From Seonamhaeicola sp. S2-3 (GTDB lineage Bacteria; Bacteroidota; Bacteroidia; Flavobacteriales; Flavobacteriaceae): a DNA stretch of 64,000 bases. The translations under genes were made by a program, and so were the position numbers. Where the stretch lies: the NCBI RefSeq assembly GCF_001971785.1, contig NZ_CP019389.1, forward strand, positions 2,677,001 to 2,741,000, given 5' to 3'. This document shows, piece by piece, positions 57,181 through 64,000 of the stretch (its first letter is position 1; each line of letters opens with the position of its first letter). Under the pieces are notes generated by a model that did no database searches, was not told where the DNA came from, and worked only from the letters and a program-made list of their open reading frames with translations.

Positions 57181-57693
57181 TATATAGAATTAATTAATAA
57201 AGCAGGATCAAAAAAGCATACTTGGATTACAGAAGAAGAACAAAAATTTATCTTAGAAGGACAAAGTGAAGCCGATCAAAATGCTACAGAAGATACAAAA
57301 GGAAAAAGCTTAGGTAAAATTCTTTCATTCAAAGAATCTTGGGCTGTAGTTATTGGGCGATTCTTTTTAGAACCAATTTGGTGGTTGTTTGTAGGTTGGA
57401 TGCCAATTTATCTAATTGATGTTTATGGATTCAATGTAAAAGAAGTTGGTATGTTTTTGTGGGAGCCATATGTAGGAGCTGTAATAGGTAGTATTGCTGG
57501 AGGTTACGTGTCTGAAAAAATAATAGCAAAAACAAACTTCAATAGACAAAAGAAGAAAAACAACATTTTATTAGGTAGGTTAGGGCAACCAGAAGAAGTA
57601 GCTTCAGTTATTTCATTCTTAGTTAGCGATGACGCTGCATTTTTAACTGTATAAACTATCCAAGTAGGTGGTGGTCAAGGTTTTGGAATTTAA
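57181..57693 (+). pseudogene. Chimeric remnant: MFS transporter middle fused to SDR reductase C-terminus
   Basis: An open frame starts without start codon right after the regulator. It reads YIELINKAGSKKHTWITEEE, then WAVVIGRFFLEPIWWLFVGW and GAVIGSIAGGYVSEKI, typical of an ExuT/hexuronate-type MFS transporter. At about 57560 it switches to LGRLGQPEEVASVISFLVSD, the end of a short-chain dehydrogenase. A TAA at 57652-57654 interrupts it, and the in-frame tail IQVGGGQGFGI stops at 57691-57693. In flavobacterial alginate loci an MFS transporter and the DEH reductase (SDR) are neighbours, so one deletion between them explains the fusion. Confidence 0.8.
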
Positions 57694-57821
57694 TAAGTTT
57701 ATTGTCTATTATATCCTAATTTAAGTATATAATAGATAACAACAGGAGGAAATAGCTCTAAATTTTTATTCAAATTATTTTCTCTCACACAACAATTTTG
57801 AATTTTTTAGGAGACTCTAAT

Positions 57822-57853
57822 AAAAAAGCAAGTTTATTTAGACTTGCTTTTTT
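57822..57853 (+). terminator. Terminator at the end of the alginate relic
   Basis: AAAAAAGCAAGT and ACTTGCTTTTTT form a perfect 12-bp stem with an 8-base loop and a T-rich end. It lies 11 bp before the left end of the next insertion sequence. Confidence 0.85.
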
Positions 57854-57904
57854 GTTTAAAGCTTTGTCCCGTCCTAAAATAAGTTGACACAAAATCGACT
57901 TATT

Positions 57905-58297
57905 ATGAAAAATAAAGAACACAAGCGATTTAAGCGCACACAACGAGATTACAATTTAGGCTTTAAATTAGCCTTGGTGTCCGAAGTAGAAAAAGGCAAC
58001 TACACATACAAACAGATTCAAAAAGCTTATGGTATCCAAGGCAGGAGTACCGTTTTGGTATGGTTAAGAAAATATGGTACTTTAGATTGGAGTAAACCAA
58101 ACTTTAATAATTTGCCTAAAGAAAAAGAAACACCAGCCCAAAGGATAAAGCGTTTAGAACGAGAACTAGAAGATGAGCGATTAAAGAACTTATTGCTCAA
58201 TACAATGATAGATGTATCAGACAAACAATTTGGTACTTCTATTAGAAAAAAGCTTTTATCCCAACAATCCAAATCATCAAACAAGACAAGCAAGTAG
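57905..58297 (+). CDS. IS3-family transposase OrfA
   Basis: About 130 residues from ATG 57905 (a TTG at 57884 lies inside the terminal repeat and is unlikely). An HTH region (NLGFKLALVSEVEKGNYTYK, QIQKAYGIQGRSTVLVWLRK) precedes a coiled coil (QRIKRLERELEDERLKNLLL). A AAA AAG at 58246-58252 allows -1 frameshifting into OrfB. Confidence 0.9.
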   Translation: MKNKEHKRFKRTQRDYNLGFKLALVSEVEKGNYTYKQIQKAYGIQGRSTVLVWLRKYGTLDWSKPNFNNLPKEKETPAQRIKRLERELEDERLKNLLLNTMIDVSDKQFGTSIRKKLLSQQSKSSNKTSK

Positions 58298-59133
58298 CCA
58301 TTGCGCACTCATGTAGATTGTTAGGGATAAGTAGACAAGCTGTTTATCAAGCTCAAAAACGTAAAGAAGCACGTATCAAAGAACTCTCAAAGATAAAATC
58401 CTTAGTACTTGTTATTCGTAGAGATATGCCAAGACTGGGTACACGTAAACTCTACTACTTGCTAAAGCCAGAGTTTGATAAACATCAAATAAAAATAGGG
58501 AGAGATGCCTTATTTGCTTATTTAAAAACAGAACATTTATTAATAACACCAAAGAAAAACTATACCAAAACCACAAACTCAAAACATTGGCTTAAAAAGC
58601 ACCCTAACCTACTAAAAGACATCCAACCTAATAGGCCAGAACATGTGTTTGTAAGTGATATTACCTACATAAAAAGCAGAGAAAAAACACATTATTTATC
58701 TTTGGTAACAGATGCTTATAGTAGAAAAATAGTTGGATATCAATTAAGTGATGATATGAGTGCAAAAAATGTAGTCAAAGCTTTTAATATGGCCATAAAG
58801 AAAAGAGATACAAATAATGAAATTATCCATCATTCTGATCGTGGACTACAGTATTGTGCTTTTGTCTATCAAAAGGCTTTAAGGGAAAACAACGTAATAC
58901 CATCAATGACAGATGGTTATGATTGCTACCAAAACGCATTAGCAGAGCGCATTAATGGAATTTTAAAACAAGAGTTCTTAATTTATAAGTGCAATAATGG
59001 AAGAGAGCTTGAACGGTTAATCAAAGAATCTATAGAAACTTATAACAATAAAAGACCGCATTTGAGCCTTAACATGAAAACACCTAACTTTATACACAAC
59101 AAAAAACCTGAGAAGTTAAATTCTCAGGTTTAA
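58246..59133 (+). CDS. IS3-family transposase OrfB (integrase core)
   Basis: The -1 frame is open from the slippery site to the stop at 59131-59133. It encodes an HTH_21 segment (MPRLGTRKLYYLLKPEFDKH) and the rve core with VFVSDITYIKS (Asp), IIHHSDRGLQYCA (Asp) and YDCYQNALAERINGILKQEF (Glu). All catalytic residues are present. A TTG at 58318 is the only nearby independent start, so OrfAB fusion by frameshift is likely. Confidence 0.9.
   Translation, partial: KKAFIPTIQIIKQDKQVAIAHSCRLLGISRQAVYQAQKRKEARIKELSKIKSLVLVIRRDMPRLGTRKLYYLLKPEFDKHQIKIGRDALFAYLKTEHLLITPKKNYTKTTNSKHWLKKHPNLLKDIQPNRPEHVFVSDITYIKSREKTHYLSLVTDAYSRKIVGYQLSDDMSAKNVVKAFNMAIKKRDTNNEIIHHSDRGLQYCAFVYQKALRENNVIPSMTDGYDCYQNALAERINGILKQEFLIYKCNNGRELERLIKESIETYNNKRPHLSLNMKTPNFIHNKKPEKLNSQV
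59104..59131 (+). terminator. Hairpin at the end of the IS OrfB
   Basis: AAACCTGAGAA pairs perfectly with TTCTCAGGTTT over 11 bp with a 6-base loop, followed by AATTTAATTT. It overlaps the last codons of OrfB. Confidence 0.7.
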
Positions 59134-59220
59134 TTTAATTTATAAAAACTGTCAACCTATTTTAGGACGACTCACTTAATTAGTTTTGTATAATTTTATA
59201 TTTATATATAAATTAGTTTA

Positions 59221-60057
59221 GTGTTAGAAACGTACTCTACAGGTAGCAAGATAATTTTAGCAATAATTTTTGCTGTTTTATTTTATATTGTTCTGCGTTA
59301 TCTTTTTAAGTTATTAGAGTTGTTATATGTTATCAAATATAAAAAACCTCTATATACGCATTATTATTTGTTAAAAAGAAAGCTTAATGCCTCTCAAAAA
59401 TCAATATTAAAAAAAGAATTTTCATTTTATAACAAACTTTCTAAAACTCATAAATCATATTTTGAGCACAGATTAGCCTCTTTTATTAAAGATAAAGATT
59501 TTATAGGTAGGCAGGGGGTTACGGTTTCTGAAGAAATGAAAGTTTTAATATCTGCCACTGCAGTTATGCTAACTTTTGGATTCAGAGATTTTTATATTAG
59601 TCTTATATCTAAGATTGTTATTTATCCTAATGAGTTTTACTGACAAACAAATAATACGTATCATAAAGGTGAATTTAATCCTAAATTAAAAGCTTTAGTA
59701 TTGTCTTGGGAAGATTTTAAAAAAGGTTTTGAAGACAATCATGATAATATTAATTTAGGAATCCATGAATTTACTCATGCCATTCATTTAAATAGTCTAA
59801 AAGAACGAGATATTAGCTCTACAATTTTTAGCGATTCTTTTAATGAATTATCAGAAACTTTATCTAACGATGAATCATTGAGAAATGAACTAATTACATC
59901 AAACTACCTTAGAAAATATGCTTTTACTAATAGATTTGAATTTTTAGCAGTGGCAATAGAGAGTTTTATTGAAACGCCAAAAGAATTTAAAAGTCAGTTT
60001 CCTAAAATATATAAAGTAGTTAAGCAAATGTTGAACTTTAATTTTGCTGGTTATTAG
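59221..60057 (+). pseudogene. MtfA-like zinc peptidase (M90) interrupted by a TGA codon
   Basis: A single frame from GTG 59221 to TAG 60055-60057 gives 278 codons, with TGA at 59641-59643 as the only interruption (codon 141, after YPNEFY). The N-terminus has a membrane segment (IILAIIFAVLFYIVLRYLF). The following part contains VTVSEEMKVLISATAVMLTF and, after the TGA, the zinc motif GIHEFTHAIH (His182, Glu183, His186), then NRFEFLAVAIESFIETP. These are MtfA/M90 features; E. coli MtfA modulates the Mlc repressor. The TGA separates the upstream part from the zinc site, so a functional enzyme needs read-through or a sequence correction. An IS ends 46 bp upstream. Confidence 0.75.
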
Positions 60058-60137
60058 AGTTGTACATGATTTTTATCATAATTTATAAGGCTTATCTTTA
60101 ATAAATTTAGAGGTAACTAAACTAAATAATAAATGTC

Positions 60138-60557
60138 ATGATACGAAAAGCACCGATTTCAATGATAATGACCGAGCATGTCATAACATTAAAAAAAACA
60201 GACGATTTAGAAAAAGCCGAAAGACTATTTAAACAACACCATATAAGACATATTCCTGTTGTAGAGGGTAAAACCGTAATAGGAATGCTAAGTTATACAG
60301 ATTTACTTCGTTTAAGTTTTTCTGATATAACTAATGAAGATAATAGTGATGCCGATGCTATGGTTTACAATATGTTTACTATTAACCAAGTCATGAAAAA
60401 AAAGGTGCAGAGTGTTACTCCTTCAAATTCAATAAAGGAAGTTGCAGAAATTTTTGCCGAAAAAGAATTTCATGCATTACCAGTGGCAGACAATAATCAG
60501 TTAGTAGGCATTGTAACAACTACCGATTTAATTAAATACCTTTTAAAGCAATTTTAA
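60138..60557 (+). CDS. Tandem CBS-domain protein
   Basis: A 139-residue cytoplasmic protein made only of two CBS domains (about 1-60, MTEHVITLKKTDDLEKAERL and HHIRHIPVVEGKTVIGMLSY; about 78-138, VMKKKVQSVTPSNSIKEVAE and FHALPVADNNQLVGIVTTTD). CBS pairs bind adenine nucleotides and act as energy sensors. The partner it regulates cannot be deduced. It stands alone on the + strand before the - strand rpe-BLUF-rpoD cluster. Confidence 0.9.
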   Translation: MIRKAPISMIMTEHVITLKKTDDLEKAERLFKQHHIRHIPVVEGKTVIGMLSYTDLLRLSFSDITNEDNSDADAMVYNMFTINQVMKKKVQSVTPSNSIKEVAEIFAEKEFHALPVADNNQLVGIVTTTDLIKYLLKQF

Positions 60558-60686
60558 TAAAAGAATAGATAAGGTAAATGTAGTTACATCAGTAACCTAT
60601 AAAGAAATGTCATGTACTCTCTTGTAGATAATACCTTTGCTAGAATTATAACTAAAACAGATTTATTAGTTACTTTATAAAACGGT

Positions 60687-61349
60687 TTAAGAGTTTGCCA
60701 AAGCTTTTAAGTCTTTAATAGTATTGGTTTGATTATCGCTTTTAAAAACATAGCTACCAGCAACCAAAACATCGGCTCCGGCATCAACTAGTTGTTTTGC
60801 ATTTTTGTTAGTAACACCACCATCAATTTCAATAAGTGTAGAAGCACCTTTACGTGTTATTATTTCTTTTAACTGAACAATTTTGTTGTAGGTGTTTTCA
60901 ATAAAACTTTGACCGCCAAAACCAGGGTTTACACTCATTAAGCATACCAAATCAATATCATTAATAATGTCTTCTAATAAACTAACATTGGTATGCGGAT
61001 TTAGAGCAACACCAGCTTTCATTCCTTCAGCTTTTATAGCTTGAAGCGTACGGTGTAAATGCGTGCAAGCTTCATAGTGTACGGTTAAAACATGACTTCC
61101 TAAATTGGCAAATGTTTTAATGTACCTATCAGGGTCTACTATCATTAAGTGTACATCTATTGTTTTTTTAGCATGTTTATTAATGGCTTCTAAAACAGGC
61201 ATTCCAAAAGAAATATTAGGAACAAATACACCATCCATAATATCAATATGGAACCAATCTGCATCACTTGCATTAACCATTTCTATATCACGTTGAAGAT
61301 TTGCAAAATCTGCAGCTAAAATTGAAGGAGCAATTAATTTAGAACTCAT
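60687..61349 (-). CDS. rpe: Ribulose-phosphate 3-epimerase
   Basis: A 220-residue TIM-barrel enzyme interconverting ribulose 5-phosphate and xylulose 5-phosphate in the pentose phosphate pathway. Motifs are complete: SILAADFANLQRDIEMV, WFHIDIMDGVFVPNISFG with a metal His and Asp, VHLMIVDPDRY, LMSVNPGFGGQSFI, and IEIDGGVTNKNAKQLVDAGA. It lies 50 bp downstream of the BLUF gene on the same strand. Confidence 0.97.
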   Translation of the reverse strand: MSSKLIAPSILAADFANLQRDIEMVNASDADWFHIDIMDGVFVPNISFGMPVLEAINKHAKKTIDVHLMIVDPDRYIKTFANLGSHVLTVHYEACTHLHRTLQAIKAEGMKAGVALNPHTNVSLLEDIINDIDLVCLMSVNPGFGGQSFIENTYNKIVQLKEIITRKGASTLIEIDGGVTNKNAKQLVDAGADVLVAGSYVFKSDNQTNTIKDLKALANS

Positions 61350-61399
61350 GTTGTTGCATTTTATTTACGGCAAAAATAGAGGTTTTGTTATTGAGTTTC

Positions 61400-61807
61400 T
61401 TATAACTTGTCAAGAAAATTTTCAACCATTGTAATAACTTCATTAGCTAATTGATTTTCAGCAACTTTTAGCCATTCTAAATATTCATATAGATTTTTAA
61501 TGCTTTCTTGATTATCTATAATTGTAAAACCAAAATTATAATCCTGAAAAATTCGAACGTCAGTTGTAGTATTTATTACTTCAAAAATATTTCTATGCCT
61601 TTTGTCAAATTTTATTTTTTCAAAGGTTGTATTTACAGAACTAATGTCTCCTTCTAAAACTTGTAGGAAGTTTTTGTTTTTATAGATTAATACGCCAGTA
61701 ATATTGAGTTTATGGTTGTTTTTTTGAGCTTTTTGATAAAGCTTTTTTAATTTTTCTATAGATTTATGTTCAACAGAATCACTTATATAGCATATGGTTT
61801 TAATCAT
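61400..61807 (-). CDS. BLUF-domain blue-light photoreceptor
   Basis: A 135-residue single-domain protein. The BLUF fold with FAD-binding residues is seen in TICYISDS (Tyr7), LNITGVLIYKNKNFLQVLEG (Asn35 and Gln49), followed by the beta5 region and a short helical C-terminal extension. The Tyr-Gln pair drives the light-dependent hydrogen-bond switch in this family. There is no output domain, so it must act on a partner protein. It stands 50 bp before rpe and downstream of rpoD, separated from rpoD by a strong terminator. Confidence 0.9.
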   Translation of the reverse strand: MIKTICYISDSVEHKSIEKLKKLYQKAQKNNHKLNITGVLIYKNKNFLQVLEGDISSVNTTFEKIKFDKRHRNIFEVINTTTDVRIFQDYNFGFTIIDNQESIKNLYEYLEWLKVAENQLANEVITMVENFLDKL

Positions 61808-61878
61808 GGGAGAAATTTGGTTAGTTACTTCTAAGGTAATAAAAATTCACAAATAATTTTGCACCGTTTTAAAAAATA

Positions 61879-61903
61879 AACCCCCGGTAATCAGCCGGGG
61901 GTT
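61879..61903 (-). terminator. Terminator of rpoD
   Basis: AACCCCCGG and CCGGGGGTT form a 9-bp GC-rich stem with a 7-base loop. On the - strand it is followed by TATTTTTTAAAA, so it terminates leftward transcription from rpoD before the BLUF gene. Confidence 0.88.
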
Positions 61904-61974
61904 CTTTCATCAATCAAAAAACGAACAGTTATGTGTGTAACTGCTGTTGCTGTAATTTAGGAGTAATTTAAATA

Positions 61975-62838
61975 TTATCCTAAATAAGTTTTTAATATTT
62001 TACTTCTAGACGTATGTTTTAATCTACGAATAGCTTTTTCTTTAATTTGTCTTACACGCTCACGAGTTAAATCAAAAGTTTCTCCAATTTCTTCAAGTGT
62101 CATTGGGTGTTGATTTCCTAATCCAAAGTACAAACGAATAACATCGGCTTCACGTGGTGTTAAGGTTTCTAAAGCACGTTCAATTTCTGTACGTAAAGAT
62201 TCATGTAACAACTCTTTATCTGGGTTTGGAGACTCACCACTATTTAATACATCGTATAAGTTAGAATCTTCACCTTCCACTAATGGAGCATCCATACTTA
62301 CATGACGACCAGAGTTTTTCATAGACTCTTTAACATCATTAATAGTCATATCCAATTCTTTCGCAATTTCTTCGGCAGAAGGTGGACGCTCATGACTTTG
62401 CTCTAAGAAGGCAAATGTTTTATTAATTTTATTAATAGAACCAATTTTGTTTAATGGTAAACGTACAATTCTAGATTGTTCAGCTAGCGCTTGAAGAATA
62501 GATTGACGAATCCACCATACAGCATAAGAAATGAATTTAAAACCACGAGTTTCATCAAAACGTTGAGCCGCTTTAATTAAACCCAAATTGCCTTCATTAA
62601 TTAAATCTGGTAATGTTAAACCTTGGTTTTGGTATTGCTTTGCTACCGATACTACAAAACGTAAATTAGCTTTGGTAAGCTTTTCTAAAGCTACTTGATC
62701 TCCAGCTTTTATACGTTGTGCTAATTCTACTTCTTCATCGGCTGTAATTAAATCTACTTTACCAATTTCCTGTAAATATTTGTCTAAAGAAGCGGTTTCT
62801 CTATTAGTAACCTGCTTCGTAATTTTAAGTTGTCTCAT
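61975..62838 (-). CDS. rpoD: Primary sigma factor RpoD (sigma-70/SigA type)
   Basis: A 287-residue housekeeping sigma factor of the short Bacteroidota form without region 1.1. Region 1.2 ([20 protein letters not shown]), 2 ([38 protein letters not shown]), 3 ([15 protein letters not shown]) and 4.2 ([19 protein letters not shown]) are all present. The short upstream TTACAGGAGAACATTAAATG contains GGAG, an unusually good Shine-Dalgarno for this phylum. It is expected to recognise TTTG / TANNTTTG promoters. Confidence 0.97.
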   Translation of the reverse strand: MRQLKITKQVTNRETASLDKYLQEIGKVDLITADEEVELAQRIKAGDQVALEKLTKANLRFVVSVAKQYQNQGLTLPDLINEGNLGLIKAAQRFDETRGFKFISYAVWWIRQSILQALAEQSRIVRLPLNKIGSINKINKTFAFLEQSHERPPSAEEIAKELDMTINDVKESMKNSGRHVSMDAPLVEGEDSNLYDVLNSGESPNPDKELLHESLRTEIERALETLTPREADVIRLYFGLGNQHPMTLEEIGETFDLTRERVRQIKEKAIRRLKHTSRSKILKTYLG

Positions 62839-63042
62839 TTAATGTTCTCCTGTAATTTAATTGTGAATTAATAGGGCTTTCAATAGTTATACGTATAATT
62901 GATACTTTTTGTTACAAAAATTATCATAATATTTTTTTCTATAACTTTTAGATACAAAATATGTGTTTAGGTCACATTACAAGTAGAACAATAAATTGCA
63001 TTAAGTGTTAAATTGTTTTTTCTGTTAAAATTAATTTATAAC

Positions 63043-64000
63043 TTATTTTTTTTCGGCTAATCCTCTGGTTAACCACCCTCTACGGTTTGCAGTAACAATG
63101 GCATATGGTGTAACCCAGAATAAACCAAAGGTATATAATATGCTATAGGTATAGGCCCAAAAAGCTTCTTTTATTTCATATCTGTAGGCATAGAATATAA
63201 CAGGAAATGTAGAATATATTAAAATAGTTACCAATGTTGAGCCTAGAAATAACAATGGATGTACTGCTACAAAAAATAACATAAATATTAAAAATGGAAA
63301 ACTCATAATTAATTCTGTTATATGACTTATAAATAGTAACCTACTTCCTATTTTACTACCTTTTCTAAAGTTTTTAAAGATAAATTTAGACATTTCTATA
63401 GATTCTCTTACATTACTTCGTCCCCATCTAATAAACATTTTGTAAAGTCCAGTATATTCATCGGGAACATTAGTAAAAGCTACAGCGTTTCTTTGAAATA
63501 ATACATGTTTGCCTTGTTTTAAAATCATATTGGTTAATGCACGATCTTCGCCAATATCTGACGGTTTTCCCATAAAGGTTTGGTTAATCCAGTCGTTTAA
63601 GCAATTTAGTACATTTTCTTTTTTGTATGCGGCTAAGGCTCCTGGGGTACAAAATACAGATTTTAAGGTGCTTTCTGCAGAGCGTACAAATTCAAAACTT
63701 AAAACAAAACTTACATCTAACATTTTTGGTAATAACTCTTTTGAGTTATTTAGTACACGAATATTACCAGCAACTGCACCGCAGTTTTTATCTTTTGTAA
63801 AAGGGCTAACTAAGTTTTTTAATGTGTTTTTGGTTACTATAGAATCACTGTCAACAGTTACAAAAACATCGCCTGTTCCATTTTTAAAGCCATAATATAG
63901 AGCATGCCGCTTACCCATATTTTTAGGTTGTTTGTGTAACTCTAAATTATCACCTAAAATAGTTTTAGCTTTTTGCATCCATAGCCAAGTATCATCTTTA
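63043..64000 (-). CDS. Family 2 glycosyltransferase, membrane synthase type (5' end outside window)
   Basis: The - strand frame is open to the window end (KDDTWLW precedes the Met at 63978), so at least 318 residues are the C-terminal part of a larger protein. GDVFVTVDSDSIV has the DxD metal motif, CTPGALAAY and GEDRALTNMIL are acceptor/catalytic motifs, and RWGRSNVRES is the QxxRW-like element. Four membrane segments follow (LFISHITELIMSFPFLIFML, and others to about 305). The layout is that of hyaluronan/chitin/cellulose synthase-like processive GT2 enzymes, building a polysaccharide at the inner membrane. The product cannot be told. Confidence 0.85.
   Translation of the reverse strand, partial: KDDTWLWMQKAKTILGDNLELHKQPKNMGKRHALYYGFKNGTGDVFVTVDSDSIVTKNTLKNLVSPFTKDKNCGAVAGNIRVLNNSKELLPKMLDVSFVLSFEFVRSAESTLKSVFCTPGALAAYKKENVLNCLNDWINQTFMGKPSDIGEDRALTNMILKQGKHVLFQRNAVAFTNVPDEYTGLYKMFIRWGRSNVRESIEMSKFIFKNFRKGSKIGSRLLFISHITELIMSFPFLIFMLFFVAVHPLLFLGSTLVTILIYSTFPVIFYAYRYEIKEAFWAYTYSILYTFGLFWVTPYAIVTANRRGWLTRGLAEKK

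Larger units (their letters stand above)
57865..59174 (+). mobile_element. IS3-family insertion sequence with CTT target duplication
   Basis: A 1310-bp element with 25-bp terminal repeats at 57865-57889 and 59150-59174, 21 positions matching, core CGTCCTAAAATA and GTTGACA. CTT flanks both ends (57862-57864 and 59175-59177). OrfA and OrfB are intact with a classical A-AAA-AAG slippery site. It is related to, but distinct from, the element at 46.9-48.2 kb. It separates the alginate relic from the MtfA-like gene. Confidence 0.93.

Noticed and set aside
57706-57735. CTATTATAT/ATATAATAG inverted repeat after the alginate relic
   Set aside because: It is almost pure AT, imperfectly extended, and has no T tract; chance is likely in DNA of this composition.
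42501-60057. Reassignment of TGA to tryptophan
   Set aside because: Intact genes use TGA as a normal terminator, for example the heparinase-like gene at 31620-31622, and most genes read through without internal TGA, so local mutation or sequence error is the simpler explanation.
1-64000. CRISPR array, tRNA, rRNA or riboswitch
   Set aside because: No regularly spaced repeats, no cloverleaf with CCA-type end and no known aptamer core was recognised by reading; a covariance-model scan would be decisive.

Overview
The window is AT-rich DNA from a Bacteroidota bacterium, most likely a marine member of the Flavobacteriaceae. The support is: three SusC- or TonB-type barrels, two SusD lipoproteins, a FecR regulator with an STN-containing SusC, a hybrid two-component system regulator, several proteins with type IX secretion (T9SS) sorting tails, the short 287-aa RpoD typical of the group, and remains of an alginate locus. 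No rRNA, tRNA or CRISPR array was recognised.

Region 1 (1-10.7 kb) is a protein- or peptide-harvesting locus. After the end of an M14-type zinc carboxypeptidase come a FecR anti-sigma factor, SusC with an STN domain, SusD, a LamG lipoprotein, a C10 (streptopain-type) cysteine protease with LamG and T9SS domains, and a LamG-T9SS protein. It contains no carbohydrate-active enzyme, and no sigma factor lies next to fecR.

Region 2 (11.3-40.9 kb) is a large polysaccharide utilisation locus (PUL). A GntR-type regulator with a sugar-binding domain and a hybrid two-component regulator precede a 29-residue membrane miniprotein, SusC, SusD, a FAS1-like lipoprotein, a GH2, a GH78 alpha-L-rhamnosidase, a heparinase II/III-like lyase with T9SS tail, a T9SS protein of unknown function, an unassigned lyase-like protein, a second GH78 and two sulfatases, the first broken near its 3' end. 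The enzymes point to a sulfated, rhamnose- and uronate-containing polysaccharide such as ulvan. In this model the lyase and the GH78/GH2 enzymes cut the chain, sulfatases remove the ester groups, SusC/SusD import fragments, and the two regulators sense oligosaccharide and sugar.

Region 3 (41-64 kb) is mostly housekeeping DNA with many signs of decay: pepT, pyrD, a Spondin_N-T9SS protein, HMG-CoA lyase, a TonB-receptor-like barrel, guaB, a CBS protein, rpe, a BLUF photoreceptor, rpoD and a glycosyltransferase running off the end. Between these lie a dead ISAon1-type element (41.1-42.4 kb), a PID-CTERM-like pseudogene, an M43 metalloprotease split by an IS3-family element with a TAT target duplication (46.9-48.2 kb), and a collapsed alginate-utilisation locus (55.3-57.7 kb). 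That relic keeps an intact FadR-type regulator and a triple operator, but only stubs of a PL6 lyase, a PKD lipoprotein, a PL7 lyase, an MFS transporter and an SDR reductase. A second IS3-family element with a CTT duplication (57.9-59.2 kb) and an MtfA-like peptidase gene with an internal TGA follow.
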